Below, one piece after another: positions 18,973 to 27,448 of a stretch of 64,000 nucleotides of DNA. Position 1 is the stretch's first letter; each line of letters starts with the position of its first letter. Below the pieces are notes generated by a model. It was not told the DNA's origin. It worked only from the letters and a program-made list of their open reading frames with translations, and did not search any database. The DNA is from an uncultured Clostridia bacterium (GTDB lineage: Bacteria; Bacillota; Clostridia; Oscillospirales; Ruminococcaceae): the NCBI GenBank assembly GCA_947625615.1, contig CANQPB010000002.1:1-64000 (forward strand), in the 5' to 3' direction. A program made the position numbers and the translations under genes.

Positions 18973-20258
18973 TTTTTCACAATTTCTCCGATTAGGCAGC
19001 TGCCGTCCACGCCGGTTATTATGACAGGGAGCATTTGCCTGAACAAAGTGTCCGTAAAGTATCTAACCTTTACAACCTGATAATTTGCCGTGTGCCCCTG
19101 ATGAAAATCGGGGGCCTTTTCGCGCTCGAACAAAACCTCCTGCACAGAGCCGACCATTTCTTTTCTGAACCTGTCAGCGCTTATTTTAACGGTATTTGAC
19201 ATCATTTCGGCGCGTTTTTCTTTGATTTGAGGGGAAATCTGATCTTCCCGCTTTGCGGCCGCGGTGCCCTCACGCGGCGAATAGGGGAAGACATGCGCAT
19301 CTGTAAAGCTAATTTGCTTTACAAACTCAAGAGACCCCGAAAAATCCTCCTCGGTCTCGCCGGGAAAGCCCACCATGATATCGGTGGTTATCGAGCAGCC
19401 CGGGAAGATGCTCCTAAGCGTTTCAACAAGTTCGGAATACATTTTCTGGTCATATTTTCTTCGCATTTCACGAAGGGTTTTGTCGCAGCCGCTTTGAAGC
19501 GCAAGGTGAAAATGCGGGCAGAGGTTTTCAAGTCCTCCGAGCCGCTTTATTATATCTTCGCTCAGCTCCTCCGGCTCGAGAGACCCGAGCCTAACCCTCG
19601 GTGCCCCGCTATTGCAGACGGCTTCCGCCGCGTCGGCGAGGTTATATTCTGTGTCCTTGCCGTAGTCCGAAAGGTTTATCCCGACAACGACAAGCTCCTT
19701 GTGCCCCGAGCTGACAAGCTTTTTAGCTTCACAGGCAATATCTTCTATCGGCTTCGAGCGCGAGCGCCCGCGCGCATAGGGTATCACGCAATAGGAGCAA
19801 AAGCGGTCGCAGCCGTCCTGAATCTTTATTATCGCCCTCGTCTTTTTAGGAGAGCCGAACAAGCTTTCGACTGGATAAATTTTATCCTGCGAGGATATTT
19901 CAACAATTTTCAACCCGGTTTCAATATATCTTTCAACAAGCCGAGGAAGCGACTGTTTATTTTCGATCCCCAAAATAACGTCCGCCTCGGGTACGCTTTG
20001 CGGCAAAAAGCCGGGGGCCTTCGGCAGGCAGCCGCATAGAGCTATTATCGAAGCCGGGTTTTCACGTCTGAGGCGGTGAAGAAGCTGCCTCACCTTCTTG
20101 TCTGATTCCGCCGTGACCGTGCAAGAATTTATAACGTATATCTGCGCCGAAGAGGCCTTTTCGGCGGTCTTGAAGCCATTAGCCTCAAAACTCTGCCTTA
20201 AAAGCTCGGTCTCATACTGATTTACCTTGCAGCCGAAGGTGTGAAAATAAACCTGCAT
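18963..20258 (-). CDS. mtaB: tRNA t6A37 methylthiotransferase MtaB
   Basis: Radical-SAM enzyme converting t6A to ms2t6A at position 37 of ANN-decoding tRNAs. The 431-residue protein has the UPF0004 domain (YFHTFGCKVNQYE, INSCTVTAESD, CGCLPK cysteines binding one [4Fe-4S] cluster), the radical-SAM CxxxCxxC as DGCDRFCSYCVIPYARG near residue 150, and a C-terminal TRAM domain. Length and the TFGCKVNQ start distinguish it from MiaB. Single-gene transcription unit on the minus strand, divergent from the HPr-like gene. Confidence 0.94.
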   Translation of the reverse strand: MQVYFHTFGCKVNQYETELLRQSFEANGFKTAEKASSAQIYVINSCTVTAESDKKVRQLLHRLRRENPASIIALCGCLPKAPGFLPQSVPEADVILGIENKQSLPRLVERYIETGLKIVEISSQDKIYPVESLFGSPKKTRAIIKIQDGCDRFCSYCVIPYARGRSRSKPIEDIACEAKKLVSSGHKELVVVGINLSDYGKDTEYNLADAAEAVCNSGAPRVRLGSLEPEELSEDIIKRLGGLENLCPHFHLALQSGCDKTLREMRRKYDQKMYSELVETLRSIFPGCSITTDIMVGFPGETEEDFSGSLEFVKQISFTDAHVFPYSPREGTAAAKREDQISPQIKEKRAEMMSNTVKISADRFRKEMVGSVQEVLFEREKAPDFHQGHTANYQVVKVRYFTDTLFRQMLPVIITGVDGSCLIGEIVKNQR

Positions 20259-20292
20259 TTAAAATCTCCTGAAAAAATATTCCGAAACCGTC

Positions 20293-20321
20293 TTGACAGT
20301 CTTTTTTCGGACTGCTATACT
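20293..20321 (+). promoter_or_regulatory. Sigma-A promoter of the HPr-like gene
   Basis: Perfect TTGACA (20293-20298), 17-base spacer, TATACT (20316-20321) with an upstream TG (extended -10). The RBS GGGGGAG and ATG follow about 30 bases on. Confidence 0.8.
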
Positions 20322-20353
20322 GATATAAGAAATCCATTAAGGGGGAGTGTACG

Positions 20354-20584
20354 ATGACATCGAAAAAAATCAGACTCAATACCATAAATGACGTAAAGGA
20401 TTTTGTCAACGCCGTAACTCTGTGCGACTTTGAGGTCGATCTTGTTTCCGGCAGATACGCCATTGACGCAAAATCCATCATGGGTATTTTCAGCCTCGAT
20501 CTTTCGCAGCCTGTCGATATGGTTATCCACACCGACGAGTGCGGGGGATTCCTTGAAAAGATATCCCGCTTCATTGTGGAATAA
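20354..20584 (+). CDS. HPr-like protein lacking the phosphorylatable histidine
   Basis: A 76-residue HPr-fold protein. The second half matches HPr closely (IDAKSIMGIFSLDLS, with the position of the regulatory serine region retained), but the N-terminal GLHARPA active-site loop is replaced by NAVTLCDFEVDL, so there is no His-15 and it cannot be a PTS phosphocarrier. Related His-less HPr-like proteins occur in Clostridia and their role is unknown; a regulatory decoy or CcpA-type partner is only a guess. It is a monocistronic gene with its own strong promoter and terminator. Confidence 0.75.
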   Translation: MTSKKIRLNTINDVKDFVNAVTLCDFEVDLVSGRYAIDAKSIMGIFSLDLSQPVDMVIHTDECGGFLEKISRFIVE

Positions 20585-20592
20585 TCAAGCTC

Positions 20593-20622
20593 AAAGCCGT
20601 CGCAAAGACGGCTTTTTGTTTG
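20593..20622 (+). terminator. Rho-independent terminator after the HPr-like gene
   Basis: Stem AAAGCCGTC/GACGGCTTT with loop GCAAA and tail TTTTTGTTTG; placed between the HPr-like gene and the convergent asnB stop and possibly bidirectional. Confidence 0.85.
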
Positions 20623-22446
20623 TTATCCGAAATATACCTCGTGCCAGACAAGGAAGGTGTACACCGTCCATATCTTGCGAGAGTTGTCGTATTTTCCGGC
20701 GCGGTGCTGATCCAAAAGCTCGACGAGCTTATCGGTGTTAAAGAACTGCTTTGCGCGGTCGCTTTCAAACGCGGTTCTGACGGTGTTGTAATATTTGTCC
20801 TCTTTGAGCCAGACGCGTATAGGCACCGGGAAGCCGAGCTTCTTTTTGTTAGCCGTCAGGGGAGGGCAGGCCGCAAGCGCGGCTTTTCTCATCGCGAATT
20901 TGGTGTTCTCCTTTGTCACCCTATAGCGCTTCGGTATGCGCTCGGCAAGCGCCATGATATATTTGTCGAGGAAGGGCACCCTCAGCTCAAGCGAGTTTGC
21001 CATAGACATCTTGTCGGCTTTAAGAAGAATATCGCCGGTCATCCACATGTTAAGGTCGAGATACTGCATTCTTGTGACGGCGTCCTTGCCGACGGTTTTG
21101 TCATAAAACGGCTTTGTAATCTCCATAGCCGCCGGGGCGCCGGTCTTTATTTTGAGAAGCTGTCTGCGCTCCTTTTCCGAGAAGATATAGGCGTTGCCGA
21201 TAAAGCGCTCCTCAAGGTCTTTTCCGCGGCGGATAAGGAAATTGAGACCGCGGTGCGCCGGCAGAAGCGAAGCGCATTTTCCGATGCAGCGCCTTATCGG
21301 GCGGGGGATCTTGTTGTAGACCGCCACGTCGTCCGGCTCTTTATAAATGTTGTAGCCGCCGAAGATCTCGTCGGCACCCTCTCCCGACAGAACTACCTTT
21401 ACATTCTGCGAGGCGAGCCGGCACACAAAGTAAAGCGCGACGGCCGAGGGATCGGCAAGCGGTTCGTCCATATGATACTGAATTTTCGGGAAGGTCTCCC
21501 AATATTCTTCCGGGGTGATCACCTTTGAAATATTTTCCTTGCCGATAAACTTTGAAAATTCCTTGGCGTAGCCTATTTCGTTATATTTTTCGTCCTCACC
21601 GAAGCCGACGGTAAAGGTCTTGTCTACGTTTGCGACAGCCGCGACGTAGCTTGAATCGACGCCGCTTGAAAGGAAGCTTCCCACCTCGACGTCGGCTATC
21701 TTGTGGGCCTCGACCGAATCCTTGAATGTTTCAGAGATTTTTTCCACCCATTCGTCGAGCGAGGGCCCTTCGTCGGCGTTGAAGTTTATGTCCCAATACC
21801 GCCCGGTGTGCATTTCACCGTTTCTGTAGGTAAACCAATGCGCCGGAAGAAGCCTGTATACGCCTTTGAAGAAGGTCTCCTCGCAGGGGGAATACTGGAA
21901 GGTGAGGTAGTTTTCGAGGGCGGTGGTGTTCAGCTCTTTTTTGAAATGCGGGTGCTTCAAAAAGCTCTTTATCTCCGAGCCGTACATAAACGTGCCGTTC
22001 ATTTCGGTGTAATACAGCGGTTTTATTCCGAAAAAGTCGCGCGCGCCGAAAAGCTCTTCGGTCTCGGTGTTCCAGATGACGAACGCGAACATTCCGCGAA
22101 GCTTCGGCAGCATATCCTTTCCCCACTGTTCATAGCCGTGGAGCAAAACCTCCGAATCGGTGTTGGTGGAAAAAACATGCCCGGCTTCGATGAGCTCCTT
22201 TCTAAGCTCGCGGTAGTTGTATATCTCACCGTTAAAGGTAAGAACAAGCGAGCCTGTCTCGTTGAATATGGGCTGCGAGCCGGTCGAGAGGTCGATTATA
22301 GAAAGCCGCCTGAAGCCCATGGCAATTTTTCCGTCGATATATTTTCCGTCCGAATCGGGCCCACGGTGCTTAATGGCGTCCATCATTTCATCGATGACCT
22401 TTTCGGCGCTGTCGATTTTATTTGTAAAGCCTACGATTCCGCACAT
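20623..22446 (-). CDS. asnB: Asparagine synthase (glutamine-hydrolysing)
   Basis: Makes asparagine from aspartate, ATP and glutamine. The 607-residue protein begins MCGIVGF, giving the N-terminal nucleophile Cys2 of the class II glutaminase domain (~1-200; FNGEIYNYRELR, HGYEQWG), followed by the synthetase domain (~210-530) with the PP-loop-type SSGVDSSYVAA and SGEGADEIFGGY. Length and layout are normal. Monocistronic, with promoter at 22499-22527 and RBS AAGGAGAG. No T-box or riboswitch is recognisable in the short leader. Confidence 0.95.
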   Translation of the reverse strand: MCGIVGFTNKIDSAEKVIDEMMDAIKHRGPDSDGKYIDGKIAMGFRRLSIIDLSTGSQPIFNETGSLVLTFNGEIYNYRELRKELIEAGHVFSTNTDSEVLLHGYEQWGKDMLPKLRGMFAFVIWNTETEELFGARDFFGIKPLYYTEMNGTFMYGSEIKSFLKHPHFKKELNTTALENYLTFQYSPCEETFFKGVYRLLPAHWFTYRNGEMHTGRYWDINFNADEGPSLDEWVEKISETFKDSVEAHKIADVEVGSFLSSGVDSSYVAAVANVDKTFTVGFGEDEKYNEIGYAKEFSKFIGKENISKVITPEEYWETFPKIQYHMDEPLADPSAVALYFVCRLASQNVKVVLSGEGADEIFGGYNIYKEPDDVAVYNKIPRPIRRCIGKCASLLPAHRGLNFLIRRGKDLEERFIGNAYIFSEKERRQLLKIKTGAPAAMEITKPFYDKTVGKDAVTRMQYLDLNMWMTGDILLKADKMSMANSLELRVPFLDKYIMALAERIPKRYRVTKENTKFAMRKAALAACPPLTANKKKLGFPVPIRVWLKEDKYYNTVRTAFESDRAKQFFNTDKLVELLDQHRAGKYDNSRKIWTVYTFLVWHEVYFG

Positions 22447-22498
22447 GGCAATCTCTCCTTATATGTAAAAATTTGAAAAATTATTACCCTTTTCTATG

Positions 22499-22527
22499 AT
22501 TCTACCATATTTTGTCCCGAAATTCAA
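22499..22527 (-). promoter_or_regulatory. Sigma-A promoter of asnB
   Basis: Minus strand TTGAAT (22522-22527), 17-base spacer, TAGAAT (22499-22504), about 50 bases before the start codon. Confidence 0.65.
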
Positions 22528-22586
22528 GCGATTGCGGCAAATATGGTTACAATGCGGTTACAATTTATTAAAATTCAAATATTTTC

Positions 22587-22615
22587 TTGAAATATTTGCG
22601 GTTTTACTATATAAT
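22587..22615 (+). promoter_or_regulatory. Sigma-A promoter of the SGNH-lipoprotein operon
   Basis: TTGAAA (22587-22592), 17-base spacer, perfect TATAAT (22610-22615), 35 bases upstream of the ATG; divergent from the asnB promoter. Confidence 0.75.
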
Positions 22616-22649
22616 ATAGAGTAAGATTTTCGCAGGGATTGGTGATACT

Positions 22650-23513
22650 ATGGAAAAAAAGAAGATCCGCAAAATAAGATACCGTCTTAGCGTTGTATTT
22701 TTCGGAGTTGTGCTGATTTTCGGACTGATGTTTTACAGATATATGAAGACCGTCACCCTTGAGGACGTTCTCTCGCAGGACAGAAAGGTAAATTTCTTTT
22801 TGCCTAAATCCTCCGTCAGCGCTGACGACGTCCCCGACGGCGGCGACGCTTCGGAGCAAAACCACGAGCAGCCGCAGCCCGTCGAAGCGGGGGAGATAGT
22901 AAACCCTATCCCCGAAAGCGAGCCTGTCGGAGAGGAATATTTTGACGACTGCGTTTTTATCGGGGATTCCGTCGCCTACGGCCTCGGCTCATACGGAGTT
23001 GTGCCGTCGTCGAGGGTGCTCGCGAGCGTTTCGATGAATCTTTCAAAAGCCGATACGGAAAAAATCGACACCTCTTTCGGTTCGGTCACCGTTCTTGAAG
23101 CCCTTGCTGAGTTGAATCCCAAGAACATCTACACGCTTATGGGCTCGAACAGCGCTGCATATATGTCCTCCGACGAGATGTATCAGAGCTATTCGGCGTT
23201 TCTCAACAAAATAAGAATAGCCTGCCCCGACGCAAGGGTATATATAATATCCACCACACCCGTCACCTCCGGCAAGGAAGCCTCGGTTGAATCGCCGGTG
23301 AAAAACGCCGATATCGACGCGCTGAATTCAAAACTCCTCGACTACGCCGACACTAACGGCGTCTGCTATATAGATATAAATTCCGCTTTCAAGGACGAAA
23401 CCGGCTGCTTAAAGGCCGACTACGCCGAAAACGACGGCATGCATCTTAAATATTCTGCCTATACCGATTTTGTCTCCTACGTTCTCAGCCACACCGTAAA
23501 GGAGGCGGGCTAA
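22650..23513 (+). CDS. Membrane-anchored SGNH/GDSL-family hydrolase
   Basis: A 287-residue protein with one N-terminal membrane helix (~13-32), a Pro/Glu-rich spacer and an extracellular SGNH domain: FIGDSVAYGL (nucleophile serine, near residue 108), the glycine/asparagine blocks around LMGSNSA, and the C-terminal ENDGMHL providing Asp and His near 268. Such proteins deacylate or deacetylate cell-surface glycans or lipids; the substrate is unknown. First gene of a three-gene surface-protein operon with two predicted lipoproteins. Confidence 0.85.
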   Translation: MEKKKIRKIRYRLSVVFFGVVLIFGLMFYRYMKTVTLEDVLSQDRKVNFFLPKSSVSADDVPDGGDASEQNHEQPQPVEAGEIVNPIPESEPVGEEYFDDCVFIGDSVAYGLGSYGVVPSSRVLASVSMNLSKADTEKIDTSFGSVTVLEALAELNPKNIYTLMGSNSAAYMSSDEMYQSYSAFLNKIRIACPDARVYIISTTPVTSGKEASVESPVKNADIDALNSKLLDYADTNGVCYIDINSAFKDETGCLKADYAENDGMHLKYSAYTDFVSYVLSHTVKEAG

Positions 23514-23514
23514 A

Positions 23515-23970
23515 ATGAAAAGGTTTTTTGCGGCATTTTGCGCCGTCATGATAATTTTCACCGCCTGCTCGCAGTACGCCGAGCCGGAGGTGGGCGCCCT
23601 CTGCGAAAAGCTCCTTGACGGGCAGAACGTAGTGGAACCCGCTTATGCCACCGACGCTGAGGTTTCGGCGGTCTTCGGATTAAACCTCGAGGACATGGAC
23701 GGCTATACCGTCTGCTACAGCGGCAAGGGCGGCTTTGCCGATATGATAGCTATATTCGTGCTTAAAGACGAGGACGGCGTTCAAAGCGTCGCGGACGCGC
23801 TTGAAGACTACCGAAAGCAGCGCTATGAGGACTTCAAGGGCTATGCGCCTATAGAGGCCGAAAAGCTTGAAAACGGCAGGGTGCTCGTCTACGGAAGGTA
23901 TGTACTTTTAATCGTCCTTCCCGATATTTCCGCGGCGTTAGAGGCGGCGGACGAGGCGTTTAAGGCGTGA
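23515..23970 (+). CDS. DUF4358-family lipoprotein
   Basis: A 151-residue secreted protein with signal peptide and lipobox (IIFTAC, Cys near residue 19) followed by the DUF4358 domain, recognisable from CEKLL, the YSGKGGFADMIAIFVLKD strand and the DYRKQRYEDFKGYAP helix. Function unknown. It starts 1 base after the SGNH stop codon and overlaps the following gene's possible GTG start, so the three genes are probably co-translated. Confidence 0.78.
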   Translation: MKRFFAAFCAVMIIFTACSQYAEPEVGALCEKLLDGQNVVEPAYATDAEVSAVFGLNLEDMDGYTVCYSGKGGFADMIAIFVLKDEDGVQSVADALEDYRKQRYEDFKGYAPIEAEKLENGRVLVYGRYVLLIVLPDISAALEAADEAFKA

Positions 23971-23972
23971 AC

Positions 23973-25604
23973 ATGAAAATCCTTAAAAAAACGCTTCTTT
24001 TTCTTCTTATAATATGCCAGAGCTTTCTTTTTGTAGCCTGCCGGCCGGTCGACGCAATAGTTTCCTTCTTTTCGGACGACGGCACGGGGCATATCTTTAA
24101 AATCGCCCTTGATTCCGATCCCGAGTGCCTCGATCCTCAGCTTGCCACGGATAAGAATTCGATTGCAGTGGCAAAAAATCTCTTTGCCGGGCTTATGGAA
24201 TACGACGCCTCGGGAAAGCTTGTCTGCCGAATGGCAAAGGACTACTCAATTTCGGACGACGGCCTGAAATATACGTTTTACTTAAAAGAGGGGTATAATT
24301 GGTATGCAGCCGGCGATAAGGAATATCCCGTAAAGGCGGCGGATTTTGTCTTCGGTTTCAAAAGGCTTATGGATCCATTAAACGCCTCGGTGCATTCCGA
24401 AAAGTACTTTTGCATAGCGGGCGCCGAGGCAGCAAGAAAGGGCACCGGCTCGCTCGACGACATCGGCGTCAGGGCAATAGACGACTATACCGTAGAATTT
24501 ACCCTGAGTTACCCAAACGCCGAATTTCTGCCGCTTCTTGCCGAGCTTCCGGCGATGCCATGCTGCGAGGAATTCTTTATCGCCTCGCAGGGAAAATACG
24601 GCCTTGAGGCTTCGAACACCTGCTCGAACGGCCCCTTTTACTTGAGATACTGGCTCTACGATCCCTACGGGAAGAACAATTATGTAAGGCTTAGGCGAAA
24701 TCCCGGCTACAGCGACGTCGATTTTGTCGCCCCGGCGGGAATAAATTATCTCATCACCAAGGACAGAGAGGAAAGGGAGACCGACTACCGGGAGGGCTCG
24801 ACCGACGTTATAGTCTACCCCTGCGGCAGCGCCGCCGACACCGAAAAGGGATATATCGCGTCATATTCCGCCACGGCGGGGCTGATTCTGAATAAAAAAT
24901 CCGCCTCATTTGACGACCCCGAGGTGAGAGAGCTGTTTTCAATGGCGGCCGGGCGGGATAATATTTCCGAAAACGCCCCCGAGATACTTCTTAAAAGCGG
25001 TTCGCTCGTTCCCGAAAGCGGAGCCGCCGCCGTGAGGGGATATATCTCTGCGGTGCCTGAGGAGACGGTTTCGGACAATCTTTCGATGGCGGAATATAAA
25101 TGGAGCTTTTTGCTGACCGAGCGGGAAAAGTCGGAATTTATCGGCATGACCGTAATGGTCTGCGAGGATTTTTCCTACGGATATCTTATTGAAAGCATCA
25201 CCGACAGCTGGTATTCCGCATTCGGCATACATTTCGGCATTGAGACGGTAAATTCAAGGGACTACGAGCAGCGGCTGAAGACCGGCGATTACGATATCGC
25301 GCTCGTCGCCCTTGAATCGGATACATCTTCGCCGCTTGACTTTATCTCGCCGTTCGGCAGTGAAAACCGCTTCGGCTATGTCTTCGACGAGGCCAAAGAG
25401 GCCGAAAGCGGCGCCGGGCGTTATCAGTCCGTCACCGCGCTGAATTACGCCTGCTCGGAAGCCGAAAAGGCTGTTCTCGGCAGCCACTGCTTTATACCGC
25501 TCTGGCAGCTTCCGACCGTATGCGCCTTTGATTCGGACATTGAGGGCTTAAGAGTTGATCCTTGCACCGGCGCCGTGATTTTTGAGGACGCAAAAAAATT
25601 CTGA
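23973..25604 (+). CDS. Family 5 extracellular solute-binding lipoprotein (OppA-like)
   Basis: A 543-residue peptide/nickel-type binding protein with signal peptide and lipobox (LFVAC, near residue 21). Family landmarks: DSDPECLDPQLATDKNS, YTFYLKEGYNWYAAG, VKAADFVFGFKRLMDP and SNGPFYLRYW. These deliver oligopeptides to an ABC permease, yet no permease or ATPase gene is in the window, so it is an orphan receptor or partners with a distant transporter. ATG at 23973 is used; a GTG at 23967 is also in frame, and no strong RBS separates them. Confidence 0.87.
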   Translation: MKILKKTLLFLLIICQSFLFVACRPVDAIVSFFSDDGTGHIFKIALDSDPECLDPQLATDKNSIAVAKNLFAGLMEYDASGKLVCRMAKDYSISDDGLKYTFYLKEGYNWYAAGDKEYPVKAADFVFGFKRLMDPLNASVHSEKYFCIAGAEAARKGTGSLDDIGVRAIDDYTVEFTLSYPNAEFLPLLAELPAMPCCEEFFIASQGKYGLEASNTCSNGPFYLRYWLYDPYGKNNYVRLRRNPGYSDVDFVAPAGINYLITKDREERETDYREGSTDVIVYPCGSAADTEKGYIASYSATAGLILNKKSASFDDPEVRELFSMAAGRDNISENAPEILLKSGSLVPESGAAAVRGYISAVPEETVSDNLSMAEYKWSFLLTEREKSEFIGMTVMVCEDFSYGYLIESITDSWYSAFGIHFGIETVNSRDYEQRLKTGDYDIALVALESDTSSPLDFISPFGSENRFGYVFDEAKEAESGAGRYQSVTALNYACSEAEKAVLGSHCFIPLWQLPTVCAFDSDIEGLRVDPCTGAVIFEDAKKF

Positions 25605-25624
25605 GCAATCGGTTCGGAAAAATA

Positions 25625-25652
25625 AAAAAAGCCCTTGTCGGGCTTTTCTTAT
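25625..25652. terminator. Bidirectional terminator between the OppA-like gene and rpmB
   Basis: AAAAGCCC, loop TTGTC, GGGCTTTT flanked by an A-run on the left and TTCTT on the right, so it can end transcription from both converging genes. Confidence 0.8.
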
Positions 25653-25659
25653 TGCTTAA

Positions 25660-25845
25660 TTATGCTCTTGTTACTTTGCCCGATCTAAGGCAGCGGGAAC
25701 ATACATAAACGTGGCAGGGGGTTCCGTTCTTTATGACCTTGACCCTCTTGACGTTGGGTTTCCATGTTCTGTTGGTTCTTCTGTGAGAGTGGGAAACCTT
25801 AATTCCGAAAGTAACTCCCTTTCCGCAAACTTCGCATTTAGCCAT
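25660..25845 (-). CDS. rpmB: 50S ribosomal protein L28
   Basis: A 61-residue ribosomal protein beginning MAKCEVCGKGVTFG and continuing SHSHRRTNRTWKPN, with a zinc-ribbon-type pair of CxxC motifs (CEVC, CSRC), i.e. the C+ version of L28. The ATG at 25845 has AGGAGGTG 9 bases upstream, which excludes the upstream in-frame ATG at 25872. Monocistronic with its own promoter. Confidence 0.95.
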   Translation of the reverse strand: MAKCEVCGKGVTFGIKVSHSHRRTNRTWKPNVKRVKVIKNGTPCHVYVCSRCLRSGKVTRA

Positions 25846-25887
25846 GAGGCTGCACCTCCTTTTGTTTGTCATGGAATCACAAGCTAT

Positions 25888-25916
25888 ATCTTAGCAAATA
25901 TTTTCACAAAATGCAA
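25888..25916 (-). promoter_or_regulatory. Candidate promoter of rpmB
   Basis: Minus strand TTGCAT (25911-25916), 17-base spacer, TAAGAT (25888-25893), about 43 bases upstream of the start codon. Confidence 0.5.
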
Positions 25917-25965
25917 GTGTTTTCAGAAAAAAGTTTCAGATATTTTCAAATCTTTCTCCAACTGC

Positions 25966-25994
25966 TTGCTATTTTCCGAATTTTATAGTACAAT
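25966..25994 (+). promoter_or_regulatory. Sigma-A promoter of the M50 protease-scpAB operon
   Basis: TTGCTA (25966-25971), 17-base spacer, TACAAT (25989-25994), divergent from the rpmB promoter. Confidence 0.65.
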
Positions 25995-26026
25995 AGAGTG
26001 TAATATTTTTGGAAGGAGTGTTTTAA

Positions 26027-26710
26027 TTGTCATTTCTGTTCAGCAATTCGGGCGCAAGCCTTGTCATCATGCTCTGCATACGCCTGTTTATAGTTTTTGC
26101 AATTCTGCCCATTCATGAATATGCCCACGGCTACGCCGCCCGCAAGCTTGGCGACAATACCGCGCTCATCGCAGGGCGCCTCACCCTTAACCCTCTTGCG
26201 CATGTACACCCCGTCGGCGCGGTCATGCTTATTCTCTTTGGATTCGGCTGGGCAAAGCCGGTGCCGATAAATCCCCGAAACTTCAAAAACTATAAGCGCG
26301 ACGTCGCCCTGACCGCTTTTGCGGGGCCGCTCTCGAATTTCATCTGCGCCTTTGCGGCAACATTTATCTACAGAATACTTTATAATGTTCTCATGATCCC
26401 GACGATAAGCAATTCCGCCGCCAACGCCGTGTTTTACGCTCTGATAGCTTTCCAGTATTTTGCAATTATTAACCTTTCACTTGCCCTCTTTAATCTTCTT
26501 CCCATTTACCCCTTGGACGGCAGCAATATTCTTGCGTATTTTCTTCCGGCAAAGGCCAACGCGTTCATCTACAAATATTCCAACTATATCCAGATAGGCC
26601 TTATCGCCCTAATATATCTCGGAATACTCAGCGGGCCGCTCTCCTGGCTCATAGACAAAATATTCACCCTCTTCAATTACCTCTTCTTCTGGGTCGATTT
26701 TATCATCTGA
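26027..26710 (+). CDS. Site-2 protease (M50) family membrane metalloprotease
   Basis: A 227-residue intramembrane protease homologue with the zinc motif HEYAHGYAA (HExxH, near residue 31), a central GPLSNFICAF, and the third metal ligand in NLLPIYPLDGSNIL near 155-168 (the NPDG-like element). About five hydrophobic helices; no PDZ domain, so it belongs to the short YwhC/SpoIVFB-like group. The start is TTG, 8 bases after GGAAGGAG. It precedes scpA by 6 bases, the usual arrangement in Clostridia; substrate unknown. Confidence 0.88.
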   Translation: MSFLFSNSGASLVIMLCIRLFIVFAILPIHEYAHGYAARKLGDNTALIAGRLTLNPLAHVHPVGAVMLILFGFGWAKPVPINPRNFKNYKRDVALTAFAGPLSNFICAFAATFIYRILYNVLMIPTISNSAANAVFYALIAFQYFAIINLSLALFNLLPIYPLDGSNILAYFLPAKANAFIYKYSNYIQIGLIALIYLGILSGPLSWLIDKIFTLFNYLFFWVDFII

Positions 26711-26719
26711 GGAGGAATG

Positions 26720-27448
26720 ATGAACTCATATTCATACAGGCTTGACAGTTTCGAGGGGCCGCTCGATCTTCTTTTGTATCTGATTTCGAAGCACAAGCTG
26801 AACATCAACGACATCAAAATATCTCTGCTTTTGGAGCAATACCTTGAGTATATCGAGGGAGTTGAGGAGCAGGATTTTGAATACGCCGGCGAATTTCTGG
26901 AAATGGCCGCCAGGCTGATACTTATAAAGACACTTTCGCTGCTGCCGAAGCACGACGAAGCTCAGGAGCTTAAGCAGGAGCTTCAGGGCAGGCTTATCGA
27001 ATACTCACTCTGCAAAAAGGCGGCGGCAAGGCTTAGAGAAAGCTATCGCGCAGACGCCATATTCGTAAAAAAGCCCTCGACAATTGAAGTCTCAAAGGCT
27101 TATACCCACGTTCACAGCCCCGACGATCTTTTGGCGGCATTCTTCGGGATATCCTCTCAGCAGGCGAGAAAGGCGCCGGTGAACGCCGCAGTCTTTAAGC
27201 CAATAGTTTCAAAGCGTATAGTTTCTGTCGCCTCAAAGATTCTCTACGTTTTGCGCCGCCTTTATAAGACCGGCAAATGCGATACGGCTTCTCTTTATGA
27301 GGACATCACCGACAAATCAGAGAAGATCGCCACATTTTTGGCGATTTTGGAGCTGACAAAGTCGGGTACGATTTATCTGAACGACGACAACAGCGAAATT
27401 ACATTCGACCGCACCAGGCGGAGAAAAAGAGAGAGCGAGGCTATTTAA
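26720..27448 (+). CDS. scpA: Segregation and condensation protein A
   Basis: Kleisin subunit that bridges SMC heads in chromosome condensation. The 242-residue protein has the ScpA N-terminal signature FEGPLDLLLYLISKHKLNI and a C-terminal winged helix (~165-240). Two ATGs lie at 26717 and 26720 after GGAGG; the second has the more usual spacing. Directly followed by scpB with no gap. Confidence 0.95.
   Translation: MNSYSYRLDSFEGPLDLLLYLISKHKLNINDIKISLLLEQYLEYIEGVEEQDFEYAGEFLEMAARLILIKTLSLLPKHDEAQELKQELQGRLIEYSLCKKAAARLRESYRADAIFVKKPSTIEVSKAYTHVHSPDDLLAAFFGISSQQARKAPVNAAVFKPIVSKRIVSVASKILYVLRRLYKTGKCDTASLYEDITDKSEKIATFLAILELTKSGTIYLNDDNSEITFDRTRRRKRESEAI

Noticed and set aside
22447-22620. 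T-box or riboswitch in the asnB leader
   Set aside because: The leader is only ~40 bases after the predicted -10, with no T-box sequence or conserved hairpins.
23973-25604. OppA-like gene as part of a complete peptide ABC transporter
   Set aside because: No permease or ATPase gene lies on either side; downstream is a terminator and rpmB.
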